In this document: piece after piece, positions 1 through 7,778 of the stretch
Numbering within the stretch: the first letter of the stretch is position 1
Layout: each line of letters starts with the position of its first letter
Source: TM7 phylum sp. oral taxon 348
GTDB lineage: Bacteria > Patescibacteriota > Saccharimonadia > Saccharimonadales > Saccharimonadaceae
DNA: 64,000 bases
NCBI GenBank assembly: GCA_007845485.1
Contig: SDRW01000002.1
Coordinates: 62,001 to 126,000 of the forward strand
Direction of reading: 5' to 3'
The notes under the pieces: model-generated
What the model was told of the DNA's origin: nothing
What the model saw: the letters and a program-made list of their open reading frames with translations, nothing else
The model's database searches: none
Program-made: the position numbers and the translations under genes

Positions 1-9
1 TAATTAATA

Positions 10-35
10 TAGAATAGTTTTTGTGAACCTTAAAA
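10..35 (+). promoter_or_regulatory. Partial promoter and GAACCTT leader motif of orphan gene 1
   Basis: A -10-like TAGAAT (10-15) is followed 9 nt later by GAACCTTAAAA (25-35). The same 11-mer occurs at 1052-1062 and 2076-2086, each about 10 nt after a perfect -10 box. Any -35 box lies outside the window. Confidence 0.5.
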
Positions 36-68
36 GAGCGGCTTTTATATAGATAGAAAGGTAAGAAG

Positions 69-941
69 ATGCTTCCTTTAATGGGTTATTCAAAAGAACA
101 ACTTAAAGAAATTGCCATAGATGAGTATCGTTACTATGTAGATGGTAAAAAGAAGGCTACTAATTTATCTAATGATCATACTCTAACTGCCTATTGTAGT
201 GATTTAAAACGGTTTATTGATGAAGCTAGCCGTCTTTTGTGTGTTGATAGTTCTAATTATTATAAAAAAGAACTCCAAGACAAGCTAGATAACACTCTCC
301 AAAAGTTAGGTAAAAATGAGACGCGGGAGGATTTTCTAAGTAGTGTAAATTTACTGTATAGCCAATCCCTTCAGGCTGCTGATTTTGTAGCAGAAGTGAT
401 TTTACGGGATTTTGCTATCTCTGTTTTTGACGATTATTTTTTGGAGATGCAAAAGAATAATCTAAAAGGCGAGTACTATGGCATGTATAAATGTATTTTG
501 CTTTTGATGTTTATTTATGATCATCAGTACGATGCTTTACGGGAATTTGAAAACATGTGGTGGCGTAAGATTTCTGAAGATCATAGTAACCTTTCACATG
601 GAGTTGCTGAACGCGTGGCTAAGTTAGTTCAGCGAGCGGGGAGTTTTAAAACTAGCGATTGGGCGAATATCTTTGAGCAAATTAATCGCGATTTTGCTGA
701 TTATGAGATTGAGACTCTAAAAGATGAACAAGATTGCTTTGATTGGAAGAGTGCTCTAGAAGTAGGAAAGGATAAAAGCCGTACTGCAATAATTTTGCGA
801 GATATCGGAGCTAATATTAACTCTAATTTGATTTATCTGGTTAAGTTAGCCATTGATCTTAATAAGGTTATTTGCAAGGATATGAAGCATTATTCATATA
901 ACTGGCTACGCTTTATGGATATTATCATAGATAAAGCATAG
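69..941 (+). CDS. Hypothetical mostly helical protein, orphan gene 1
   Basis: A 290-residue protein of no family I recognise. It looks soluble and mostly helical, with many Lys/Glu/Asp residues and no signal peptide or clear membrane span. GAAAGG lies 7 nt before the ATG, which supports the start. It is the first of three consecutive, unrelated orphan genes that share the leader motif GAACCTTAAAA and end in AGCCG...CGGCT-type hairpins, so each looks like an independent transcription unit. They sit upstream of a DUF4868/KwaB-like gene and a helicase, so a defence role is possible but only by association. Confidence 0.65.
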   Translation: MLPLMGYSKEQLKEIAIDEYRYYVDGKKKATNLSNDHTLTAYCSDLKRFIDEASRLLCVDSSNYYKKELQDKLDNTLQKLGKNETREDFLSSVNLLYSQSLQAADFVAEVILRDFAISVFDDYFLEMQKNNLKGEYYGMYKCILLLMFIYDHQYDALREFENMWWRKISEDHSNLSHGVAERVAKLVQRAGSFKTSDWANIFEQINRDFADYEIETLKDEQDCFDWKSALEVGKDKSRTAIILRDIGANINSNLIYLVKLAIDLNKVICKDMKHYSYNWLRFMDIIIDKA

Positions 942-967
942 GTTGCTGTTGTGTGAAGGCTCTGTAT

Positions 968-1012
968 AGCCGTCCTATTGGGTTTATTATAATGCCAGGG
1001 GCGGCTCTTTTA
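968..1012 (+). terminator. Intrinsic terminator after orphan gene 1
   Basis: AGCCGTCCT pairs with GGGGCGGCT (9 bp with G-U pairs) around an A/T-rich loop and is followed by CTTTTATT. The next promoter begins directly after it. Confidence 0.65.
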
Positions 1013-1062
1013 TTGACAATACATTGATTATACTATATAATTAGCACCCGTGAACCTTAAAA
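1013..1062 (+). promoter_or_regulatory. Consensus promoter and GAACCTT leader motif of orphan gene 2
   Basis: TTGACA (1013-1018), a 17-nt spacer and TATAAT (1036-1041) form a perfect housekeeping promoter. GAACCTTAAAA follows at 1052-1062, close to the predicted transcript 5' end. AACCTT in this motif is complementary to AAGGTT in the Shine-Dalgarno region of the gene at about 1107. Confidence 0.8.
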
Positions 1063-1122
1063 AATAAGTATTTACCACTAATTCAACAAAGATCTACTCT
1101 AAGAAGAAAGGTTGTGAGGGTA

Positions 1123-1896
1123 ATGAACCCTAACAATGAAGCTATTTCGTCTCTGCACTCAGAAATGATTAAGGCTTTTGAATATGCACATTCCATGTTA
1201 CATATGTTTTGTGAACATGATGAATATGCGACATCTCAGGAAAAATTTGCATATCTTTATGAACTCGCTAGTATGAAAAAAGATATGATTGCTAGCTTGG
1301 ATAATATGTCTTATAAAGATATGAATAATCATAAAAAAGATATTGAGTTGACGATCGTTTCTATAAAGCGGCTTATTAGTTTTCATGTGCTATTCAAATT
1401 GGTTAGAACTATAGCATTCATTGATATGACTTTTGATATTCTGGAAAGAATTGCTAAACCAGATGATATACCTGATGCTTTTGAGCCTGAAATTAATGAG
1501 ATTGCTAATCAGCTTAATATTTTGTCTGCTTTGGATGCTGAGGATGTAAATTCTGATAATGGTCAATTTACATTACAACCAAGTCTTGCTACATTGTCTA
1601 AAATACTCTTTAAAGATACTGAGTCGCAAGATATAGAGCCAGTTGGCGAAGAAAATGTGGAGTTGACTAGTAGGGAAGAACTTATTAAGATGATATGCTG
1701 GATGCATGATGTCGATCGTGCAGAGTCTAGTTCTCAGAAGTGTGATAAATGGCATATTATTTATGATCCAAAAGAATGTAACTTTACGCTATATATTTAT
1801 AGTCGTAATCATAGCTATGATCTTAAGCGCGACTATACAAATGTATGGAGTACTGTTAACTATACTGCTCATCTTATTAGATATCCCTATAAATAA
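1123..1896 (+). CDS. Hypothetical helical protein, orphan gene 2
   Basis: Family not recognised. The chosen ATG gives 257 residues; a GTG three codons upstream (1114) is possible but sits only about 2 nt from the AAGAAAGG ribosome site. The N-terminal 115 residues look helical, the middle is acidic, and the C-terminal 60 residues are rich in Tyr, Trp and His with a beta-like pattern (KWHIIYD, FTLYIYS). No membrane span is seen. It is flanked by its own strong promoter and a terminator hairpin, so it is a single-gene unit in the same series as its neighbours. Function unknown. Confidence 0.6.
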   Translation: MNPNNEAISSLHSEMIKAFEYAHSMLHMFCEHDEYATSQEKFAYLYELASMKKDMIASLDNMSYKDMNNHKKDIELTIVSIKRLISFHVLFKLVRTIAFIDMTFDILERIAKPDDIPDAFEPEINEIANQLNILSALDAEDVNSDNGQFTLQPSLATLSKILFKDTESQDIEPVGEENVELTSREELIKMICWMHDVDRAESSSQKCDKWHIIYDPKECNFTLYIYSRNHSYDLKRDYTNVWSTVNYTAHLIRYPYK

Positions 1897-1931
1897 TCCA
1901 GTGTTGAGTTGCCTTAAATAATTAGCGCTTG

Positions 1932-2020
1932 CCGCTTTGTGGTTGTACTTATACTTGGGTTTGCCCATGCCGTTTGCTAGAATATATTTAAAATATTCAT
2001 GCAAGCGGTTCTTTTTTGTA
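1932..2020 (+). terminator. Long hairpin terminator after orphan gene 2
   Basis: CGCTTGC near 1935 pairs with GCAAGCG near 2001-2007 across a long A/T-rich loop and is followed by GTTCTTTTTT. It fills the spacer before the next promoter. Confidence 0.5.
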
Positions 2021-2035
2021 ATAAAATGTTTATAT

Positions 2036-2086
2036 TTGACAAAATATGAATTATACTTTATAATATAGCACTGCAGAACCTTAAAA
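2036..2086 (+). promoter_or_regulatory. Consensus promoter and GAACCTT leader motif of orphan gene 3
   Basis: TTGACA (2036-2041), 17-nt spacer, TATAAT (2059-2064), then GAACCTTAAAA at 2076-2086. The arrangement matches the promoter at 1013 almost exactly although the genes are unrelated. Confidence 0.8.
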
Positions 2087-2098
2087 TGAAATTGGTTA

Positions 2099-2159
2099 AT
2101 TTAAATGTAGCAGATTGTTTGTTTTATATATAAAAATAGACGTTCTGCTGCATTTAAAT
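2099..2159 (+). promoter_or_regulatory. 16-bp leader hairpin of orphan gene 3
   Basis: ATTTAAATGTAGCAGA (2099-2114) pairs with TCTGCTGCATTTAAAT (2144-2159) with one G-U pair. It lies in the roughly 145-nt untranslated leader between the promoter and the proposed ATG at 2217. Confidence 0.6.
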
Positions 2160-2216
2160 CTGAATGTAGTTAGTCTGGTAGATGATTGCATTTACCCTGA
2201 TCCGAAAGGAAGTTTT

Positions 2217-2831
2217 ATGTTAAAACCCGATTGCTTGAATAGCAGCGACAAAGCTCGTGTAGAGATTGACGCAACCTCTTTATTGGATGATGGGCGGCTT
2301 ATTACATTCAAACTGGCACCTTCAAATACATCGCTTCAGCTTTTTCATAATACTGTAGAGTATTTCAAAAGGCTTTCGGTAAACGCTGCAAGATATCTTG
2401 AAAAAGAGGAGCGTGAGCGGATAAAAGAGATGATTGAAGATATTGAGAGTGATTTTAATGGGGATATTGATGAAAATCAACTCCGACCAATGGAAGAAGT
2501 AGTCCAGCTTTTGGTGGATCTTCCACAGAGAGTCGATAGTCTTGCTCGCAAAGTTGAAGCTACTGCTAAAGAAGCGTTTATGAGGAAACTCAAACAATGC
2601 ATCGGAAGCCAAAGCTCCAAGAATATGCCTCGTTTGATTGTAAACCATTACTACATCAGTAGCCCTAAAGTTGAGGCCGTTTTTGCTGGTAGTGTGGGAA
2701 CTAAAATTAAACCAACTATTAGCAAATCTGCAAATGAGTTCGCTAAGATCTTAATGCGGAACGGTAATTCTGATTGCTTGAATAATATTAGCAAGCAGTT
2801 CGAAGAATATCTTAACCCCTGGGGTTGCTAA
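2217..2831 (+). CDS. Hypothetical protein, orphan gene 3
   Basis: Family not recognised. The ATG at 2217 is preferred because AAAGGAAG lies 6 nt upstream; it gives 204 residues. Reading upstream to a TTG at 2115 would run through the 16-bp leader hairpin. The protein has a beta-like N-terminus, a charged helical middle that may form a coiled coil (roughly residues 60-125, rich in Glu, Arg and Lys), and a C-terminal part that looks less regular. No membrane span or signal peptide. It ends in a 12-bp terminator hairpin and precedes the DUF4868 gene, which has a different promoter region. Confidence 0.55.
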   Translation: MLKPDCLNSSDKARVEIDATSLLDDGRLITFKLAPSNTSLQLFHNTVEYFKRLSVNAARYLEKEERERIKEMIEDIESDFNGDIDENQLRPMEEVVQLLVDLPQRVDSLARKVEATAKEAFMRKLKQCIGSQSSKNMPRLIVNHYYISSPKVEAVFAGSVGTKIKPTISKSANEFAKILMRNGNSDCLNNISKQFEEYLNPWGC

Positions 2832-2843
2832 CCAATTGCAGGT

Positions 2844-2885
2844 CTGCTTTAGCCGTTTGTTCAGTTTTATGAATAGGCGGCTTTT
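2844..2885 (+). terminator. Intrinsic terminator after orphan gene 3
   Basis: AGCCGTTTGTTC pairs with GAATAGGCGGCT (12 bp with G-U pairs) and is followed by TTTTTT. Confidence 0.75.
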
Positions 2886-2957
2886 TTCTTTATTTATTTT
2901 GGTGTTGAATGTGTCAATCTGTTAAAATAAATATAAAGATAATAAGGAAAGAGTGAT

Positions 2958-3953
2958 ATGCAAGATACAGAGCAAGCCCCCGAGCGTGAGCCAGCCGATA
3001 TATTTTTGTGGGCAAATAATGCTGACGCTTATAAAAATGAACTTGATGTTGAATTTTTTTTATTCAATAAAAATTACACACCTTATAGCACAGGGTTTGC
3101 TACCGAACTGAATGATCAAATTAAACCTTTATTTTTATATGATATTTTAGGCTTTGTCCAGATGGGGGCGGGTACTGGACTTAGTGTACGCGATTTTGAA
3201 CTTTCTGATGGAGAAGAAAATGTTTTGCTCAGAACTGATTTAGACAAGGTTGGCAGGGCAGAAACTTTGATCTATGTAATTGAGAATCAGCGCGAAGATA
3301 TCGTAGAATTTAGCGAAGAAGAACATGAATTTAAGCGTATAAAAGGTATTCTGGCGCGCTTCACATTAAAAAACGATCGTAGTAAAACTTTTTATGTAAT
3401 TAAATCAATTCAGCAGAGCAACGTACTTAAAGGCGCAACTGCTTGGGAATTTAAAGAGGGTAAGTTTGAAAGTTTTAAGGCAGAGGTAGGATTAAAGATA
3501 CCTGTTGATAACCAAGTTTTAATTATTGGAAAAGATATCTTTGTGTTTAATCAAAGTAAATTTGAAAAACTATTCCAATATGAATATAAAAAACAGGCGA
3601 TTGCCGATACGCGTGTTGCGGAAATTGAAAAGCAGTATAAACTTAGTTTCCCTGAAGGTATGACTTTGCATGATTTGGTGAAAGATCGTAAAAAAATCAT
3701 CAATAAACTGCAAAAATTAGAGGTTGGCGGCGTTACCCAGGAGCAGGCTATTGATTATGCCGATGAAATGCAGCTGGAATTAATGACGGACGATGCTGGC
3801 GCTATAATAATTATGGATGGTAGTGATTTAGATACATTTGTAAATTTGATAAATGAAGACTATATAACCAGCCAAATAACAGGGAAACGTTACGAGATAA
3901 AAAGCAAAAAACTCCTAGACGAACCAGAAGGTGAACCGCCACGCGGACTGTAG
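2958..3953 (+). CDS. DUF4868 (KwaB-like) protein, possible anti-phage component
   Basis: A 331-residue protein that I match to the DUF4868 family, which includes KwaB of the Kiwa anti-phage system. The evidence is its length and overall pattern: a beta-rich N-terminal region (residues about 1-200, with RFTL and YVIKSIQQ), then a helical C-terminal part ending in LINEDY...TGKRYEIKSKKLL, a tail I associate with this family. KwaB is usually paired with the membrane protein KwaA; no such gene is here. The next gene, a Pif1-like helicase, starts 3 nt after this stop, so the two are probably co-translated. AAGGAAAGAG lies before the ATG. The family call is from memory and needs a profile search. 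Confidence 0.6.
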   Translation: MQDTEQAPEREPADIFLWANNADAYKNELDVEFFLFNKNYTPYSTGFATELNDQIKPLFLYDILGFVQMGAGTGLSVRDFELSDGEENVLLRTDLDKVGRAETLIYVIENQREDIVEFSEEEHEFKRIKGILARFTLKNDRSKTFYVIKSIQQSNVLKGATAWEFKEGKFESFKAEVGLKIPVDNQVLIIGKDIFVFNQSKFEKLFQYEYKKQAIADTRVAEIEKQYKLSFPEGMTLHDLVKDRKKIINKLQKLEVGGVTQEQAIDYADEMQLELMTDDAGAIIIMDGSDLDTFVNLINEDYITSQITGKRYEIKSKKLLDEPEGEPPRGL

Positions 3954-3956
3954 CCG

Positions 3957-5474
3957 ATGAATCAAGAGCTGGCACTGAAGATATTATTAGCTGGGCATAG
4001 CGCTCTTTTGACCGGCCCAGCTGGATCTGGCAAAACCTATACCTTAAATAGGTTCATTGATTATGCTAAAGATGCTGGCAAAAAGGTTGCGGTAACTGCT
4101 ACCACTGGGCTTGCGGCAACTCATCTTGGCGGTAATACGATTCATTCATGGAGTGGCATCGGTGTTCATGATTATCTACCTGAAGGATTTATAGATAAAA
4201 TCCCCAAAACGCGCCGTGAAACGATTATCAAAACAGAAGTACTGATTATTGATGAAATCAGTATGATGCATGATTTTCGCTTGGATTTGGTGGATGAGAT
4301 TTGCCGTTTAGTGCGGGATAAGGATGAGCCTTTTGGTGGTATTCAGGTGGTTATGAGCGGTGATTTTTTTCAATTACCGCCGATTAACCGCCCTAATTCT
4401 TTAAACGGGGGATTTATCGTTAATTCGCAGGTCTGGCAGGAGCTTAACCCAGTTGTGTTGTATTTGGAAGAGCAATTTAGGCAGGATGACGGGGATTTAC
4501 TTGATATTCTAAATTCTTTGCGATCTAATAATATACGCAGACATCACGCCGAGACATTATTAAGCAGGATTGATATAGAACCGCCAGATGGAGATATTAC
4601 AGAACTTCACACTATGAATATAGATGTAGATAAAATAAATGAAAAAAGGCTAGCGGAGCTTGATAGTGAGGAATATATTTATGAGCAGGTTACTACAGGG
4701 GCGGCTAACTATGTGGAAACCCTAGTGCGATCAGTACTTGCACCACCGAAACTTATTTTAAAACTCGGAGCTTTAGTGATGGCTGTAAAAAACTCACCCA
4801 ATCGGCAATATGTTAACGGTAGTACTGGCGTAGTGGTTGATTTTGAGTCTGGCACTGATTATCCAATTGTAAAATTTAAAAATGGCCGCACAGTAACAAT
4901 GGTAATAGATAGTTGGGAGCTAAGAGATGGCGATAGAAAACGAGCCTCTATATCACAGATCCCGCTGCGTTTGGCTTATGCAATTACTGTACATAAAAGT
5001 CAAGGCATGACGCTTGATGCAGCTAAAATTGATCTTCGTAAGGCTTTTGTACCAGGCATGGGATATGTGGCGCTTAGCAGGGTGCGTAATCTTGATGGAT
5101 TATATCTTTATGGTATAAATAAAACCGCCTTACAGGTTAGTGATGATGCACTTATGATCAATGATAGCCTACTTGCTAAATCCCGTGCTGATGCTAAAAA
5201 ATTTGCCAGTCTAATGCAAGATAATGATGTTAATGAGCTCAACTCTCGAAGCGCCTCTACTGTTAAAAAACAATCTTGGGCGGAAAAGGTTGCTAAAATG
5301 CGTGAAACACATCCAAATGCATACAAACCTTGGAGTATAATTGATGATGATATGCTTAAACAATATTTTTATAATGGTGAGACCATCGCTGAAATGGCTA
5401 ATAAGTTAGGACGGCACGAAGGATCTATTAGAATAAGATTAAAGAAACTTTTTGGTGATGATTTTATTTCTTGA
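3957..5474 (+). CDS. Pif1/RecD-like superfamily 1 DNA helicase with C-terminal HTH
   Basis: A 505-residue SF1B-type helicase. Visible motifs: Walker A GPAGSGKT near residue 20, TTGLAA (Ia), DEISMM (Walker B/II), GDFFQLPPI (III), and the late motif ITVHKSQGMTLD with VALSRVR (V/VI). Such enzymes unwind DNA 5' to 3' and act in recombination and stalled-fork processing. The last 45 residues (from about WSIIDDD) look like a helix-turn-helix (ETIAEMANKLGRHEGSIR), a DNA-binding addition seen in CPR homologues. It is translationally coupled to the DUF4868 gene. A housekeeping helicase is the simpler reading; joint defence use is inference. Confidence 0.85.
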   Translation: MNQELALKILLAGHSALLTGPAGSGKTYTLNRFIDYAKDAGKKVAVTATTGLAATHLGGNTIHSWSGIGVHDYLPEGFIDKIPKTRRETIIKTEVLIIDEISMMHDFRLDLVDEICRLVRDKDEPFGGIQVVMSGDFFQLPPINRPNSLNGGFIVNSQVWQELNPVVLYLEEQFRQDDGDLLDILNSLRSNNIRRHHAETLLSRIDIEPPDGDITELHTMNIDVDKINEKRLAELDSEEYIYEQVTTGAANYVETLVRSVLAPPKLILKLGALVMAVKNSPNRQYVNGSTGVVVDFESGTDYPIVKFKNGRTVTMVIDSWELRDGDRKRASISQIPLRLAYAITVHKSQGMTLDAAKIDLRKAFVPGMGYVALSRVRNLDGLYLYGINKTALQVSDDALMINDSLLAKSRADAKKFASLMQDNDVNELNSRSASTVKKQSWAEKVAKMRETHPNAYKPWSIIDDDMLKQYFYNGETIAEMANKLGRHEGSIRIRLKKLFGDDFIS

Positions 5475-5545
5475 ATTATTTAATAAAATTCTAAAAGAAA
5501 TAGCCTTCATCGAAACAAAAGTCCGCGCAATGGAGTAGATTGGTA

Positions 5546-5560
5546 TATAATAAAGGTAAT
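5546..5560 (+). promoter_or_regulatory. -10 element placed for a leaderless glycosidase mRNA
   Basis: TATAAT at 5546-5551 lies 9 nt before the ATG at 5561, so transcription would start at or next to the start codon. AAAGG also lies in this gap, so use of a very short leader cannot be excluded. Confidence 0.5.
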
Positions 5561-6829
5561 ATGCAGAAGAATAAGAAACCAACATTCCCTAAAAGCTTCT
5601 TTTGGGGTGCGGCTGTTAGTGCACATCAAGTTGAGGGTGGTAATTATAATCAGTGGTCAGTTTGGGAGTTAGAAAACGCTAAAGTTTTAGCAACCCAGGC
5701 ACCGCATCGTTACAATTCATTACCAAAATGGGATGAAATAGAAGTAGAAGCAAAAAATCCAGATAATTACATATCTGGGCAGGCATCAGATCATTACAAC
5801 CGCCACGATGAGGACTTCGCCTTATTAGAAGAGCTAAATATGAATGCTTTTCGTTTTAGTATAGAATGGTCTAGGATAGAACCAGAAGAGGGTGCGTGGA
5901 ATGCTGCTGCAATTGATTATTATAAGAAATATATAAAAAATCTAAAAAGCCGGGGAATAGAGCCTATAGCAACCATGCTTCACTTTACTTTACCAGTTTG
6001 GTTTGCTAAAAAAGGTGGTTTTACTAAACGTAGTAATGTAGAATATTTTGTCCGCTTTGTGGAAAAAGTAATGTCAGAAATGGGCGCACATTTGCGATAT
6101 ATAATTACCATTAATGAGCCTTCCGTATATGCAAACGAGAGTTATCTTGAAGGCAACTGGCCGCCAAATGCAACTAGTAAGCTTGATTTTTGGCTAGTTT
6201 TAAACAATCTGGCTTATGCGCATAAAAAATCACGCCAAGTTATAAAACAAATACAGCGCCGTGCCCGCGTATCGGTAGCGCATAATTCATCCTATGTTTA
6301 TGCTGGTGATGACGCTTGGCTCTCACGTAAATTTGCTGCTTTAATGCAATGGTTTAAAGACGATTATTTTTTGCAAAAAGTTGCAAGGCATTGTGATTTT
6401 TTGGGTATTAACTATTATTTTAGTGATCGAGTTTATGGTTACCGTGTTCATAATCCAGAGAAAGAATTATCTGATTTAGGATGGGATGTCTCGCCAGAGA
6501 ACTTAGAATTTGCTTTAATTAGGTTATGGAATAAATATAAATTACCTATAATGATTACAGAAAATGGAATAGCAGACCGCGATGATGAGCTGCGCCAGGA
6601 ATGGATTTTAAAAACCATAAACGCCATGCAAAATGCAATAAATAAAGATGTAAAGTTATTAGGATACCTACACTGGAGCTTAATAGATAACTTTGAATGG
6701 GCTTATGGAAAATGGCCGCGATTTGGATTGGCAAGTGTGGACTATAATACTTTTAAAAGAGAGCTTAGACCAAGCGCCAAAGGCTTTGCTAAAGCAATAA
6801 AATATATAAGAGAAAATAAGAGCGAGTAG
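5561..6829 (+). CDS. Glycoside hydrolase family 1 beta-glycosidase
   Basis: A 422-residue GH1 enzyme that would hydrolyse beta-glucosides or related disaccharides in the cytoplasm. The N-terminal FFWGAAVSAHQVEG and NQW are typical. The acid/base Glu is in INEPS and the nucleophile Glu in MITENGI; the C-terminal HWSLIDNFEWAYG region forms the aglycone site. Length is close to the family norm (440-480). ATG 5561 is preferred over an in-frame TTG at 5540 because a -10 box overlaps that interval. No signal peptide. A terminator follows (6924). No sugar transporter is adjacent, so the substrate is unknown. Confidence 0.88.
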   Translation: MQKNKKPTFPKSFFWGAAVSAHQVEGGNYNQWSVWELENAKVLATQAPHRYNSLPKWDEIEVEAKNPDNYISGQASDHYNRHDEDFALLEELNMNAFRFSIEWSRIEPEEGAWNAAAIDYYKKYIKNLKSRGIEPIATMLHFTLPVWFAKKGGFTKRSNVEYFVRFVEKVMSEMGAHLRYIITINEPSVYANESYLEGNWPPNATSKLDFWLVLNNLAYAHKKSRQVIKQIQRRARVSVAHNSSYVYAGDDAWLSRKFAALMQWFKDDYFLQKVARHCDFLGINYYFSDRVYGYRVHNPEKELSDLGWDVSPENLEFALIRLWNKYKLPIMITENGIADRDDELRQEWILKTINAMQNAINKDVKLLGYLHWSLIDNFEWAYGKWPRFGLASVDYNTFKRELRPSAKGFAKAIKYIRENKSE

Positions 6830-6884
6830 TGTGCATCTGTGCTTTTGTGCGCTAGAATTTCACAAGAATTTAGAGTATTTTAAC

Positions 6885-6976
6885 TGTGGATAACTTTTAA
6901 AAAATAGGGTTTTTAGATAATAGAGCTACGCTATATATGGCGTAGCTTTTTATTTATCCACAGAAACTGTGGATAA
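6885..6976. promoter_or_regulatory. Cluster of three perfect DnaA boxes
   Basis: TTATCCACA or its complement occurs at 6885-6893 (reverse), 6954-6962 (forward) and 6968-6976 (reverse), all perfect 9-mers in 92 bp of AT-rich DNA just upstream of the division operon. Such a cluster could couple DnaA activity to this promoter or belong to a replication site. dnaA is not in the window. Confidence 0.7.
6924..6953 (+). terminator. Intrinsic terminator of the GH1 gene
   Basis: AGCTACGC (6924-6931) pairs with GCGTAGCT (6940-6947) around an 8-nt loop and is followed by a T run. It lies between two DnaA boxes. Confidence 0.7.
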
Positions 6977-7008
6977 CGTTAATTTAGGATGAAATAAGTA
7001 GTTAAAAA

Positions 7009-7052
7009 GTGGAAAAAAGGGGGTTGTAGTGGGTAATTGTGGGTGGTATTAT
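7009..7052 (+). promoter_or_regulatory. MraZ-type operator overlapping the mraZ promoter
   Basis: G-rich blocks recur with a 10-bp period: GTGGA (7009), GGGGG (7019), GTGGG (7029) and GTGGG (7039). MraZ is known to bind tandem TGGG-type repeats spaced about one helical turn apart upstream of its own gene. The repeats overlap a plausible promoter: TTGTAG (7024-7029), 17 nt, TATTAT (7047-7052). This predicts autorepression of the operon. Confidence 0.65.
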
Positions 7053-7118
7053 AAGGTCAGTGGCAAACAAATAGAATAAAAATAAACAAGACCACTAAAT
7101 AAATAGCCGAGGAAAGGC

Positions 7119-7481
7119 ATGGCAGTATCAATAGATTATTTTGAGCGTAAGCTAGACGAGAAGAGGCGATTGACTATCCCGTCCGAGTTACGCCAGGAAT
7201 TTTCTAGCGGTGTAGTCATAACTAAGGGCTTTGGAAATTATCTCCATATCTACTCGCAGGAAATTTGGGATAATGAAGTGGAGCCAGCTTTACAAGGAAG
7301 TATCCTTGATGAGCAAGTTGCCGACCTAAACGTGAAATTTAGGCGCGGTAAGACAGCCGATGAGCTTGATCAGAAGCAAGGGCGCGTTACAATAGGGCAG
7401 TATCTATTGGATTATGCTGGAATTGAGCGTGATGTCATTGCAACTAGAGCGGGCAAGTATTGGCGGCTTGAAAAAGCCTGA
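7119..7481 (+). CDS. mraZ: MraZ transcriptional regulator of the division/cell-wall operon
   Basis: A 120-residue MraZ with two AbrB/SpoVT-like swapped-hairpin repeats, the first near residues 7-50 (FERKLDEKRRLTIPSELR) and the second near 80-118 (DQKQGRVTIGQYLLDYAGI). MraZ forms a ring and represses its own dcw operon through tandem G-rich boxes, which are present upstream. It is a little shorter than typical MraZ (about 140). GAGGAAAGG precedes the ATG. Its place at the head of the operon is the canonical one. Confidence 0.9.
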   Translation: MAVSIDYFERKLDEKRRLTIPSELRQEFSSGVVITKGFGNYLHIYSQEIWDNEVEPALQGSILDEQVADLNVKFRRGKTADELDQKQGRVTIGQYLLDYAGIERDVIATRAGKYWRLEKA

Positions 7482-7757
7482 TTTGGTTATTTATAAATAA
7501 AGATCTTTAACAAGTTGAAAACCCTCGAGATAGCCAATCTGGCAGTGTGGCAACGAGAAATTCGAACTCGATTTAAAAACCGATGTACCTTTCTTAAAAC
7601 ACACCTCCCAAAACTCCACCTCACACACATAAGTCTCTCAAATTTTCTTCATGTACCGATCGCAAGCCGATCACACTAATTAGAAGAAACGACTTCATAA
7701 AACAAAAAACTTGCAAAAACAAACACACGCTATGCTGTCAGTTTGGTGATCTCGAGA
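7482..7757. other. Leader region between mraZ and rsmH
   Basis: About 275 bp with no convincing gene. It contains a short C/A-rich stretch (7590-7640) and a small inverted repeat CGAG...CTCG near 7552-7569 that resembles a tRNA T-arm superficially but has no other tRNA parts. A separate promoter for rsmH may lie here, but I could not pick one with confidence. Confidence 0.4.
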
Positions 7758-7777
7758 CCTCTAGTTTATACTAGAGG
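7758..7777 (+). promoter_or_regulatory. Hairpin that sequesters the rsmH ribosome site
   Basis: CCTCTAG (7758-7764) pairs perfectly with CTAGAGG (7771-7777) across a 6-nt loop. The 3' arm contains AGAGG, the Shine-Dalgarno sequence next to the ATG at 7779, so the hairpin would block initiation when folded. Confidence 0.6.
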
Positions 7778-7778
7778 A

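Noticed and set aside
2958-3953. Complete Kiwa system
   Set aside because: No KwaA-like membrane protein is encoded next to the DUF4868 gene.
6885-6976. Chromosomal origin
   Set aside because: Three DnaA boxes alone, with no dnaA or dnaN and one-way transcription across the site, are not enough.
7540-7580. tRNA T-arm-like sequence (TTCGAAC) between mraZ and rsmH
   Set aside because: No acceptor stem, D-arm or anticodon arm can be built around it.
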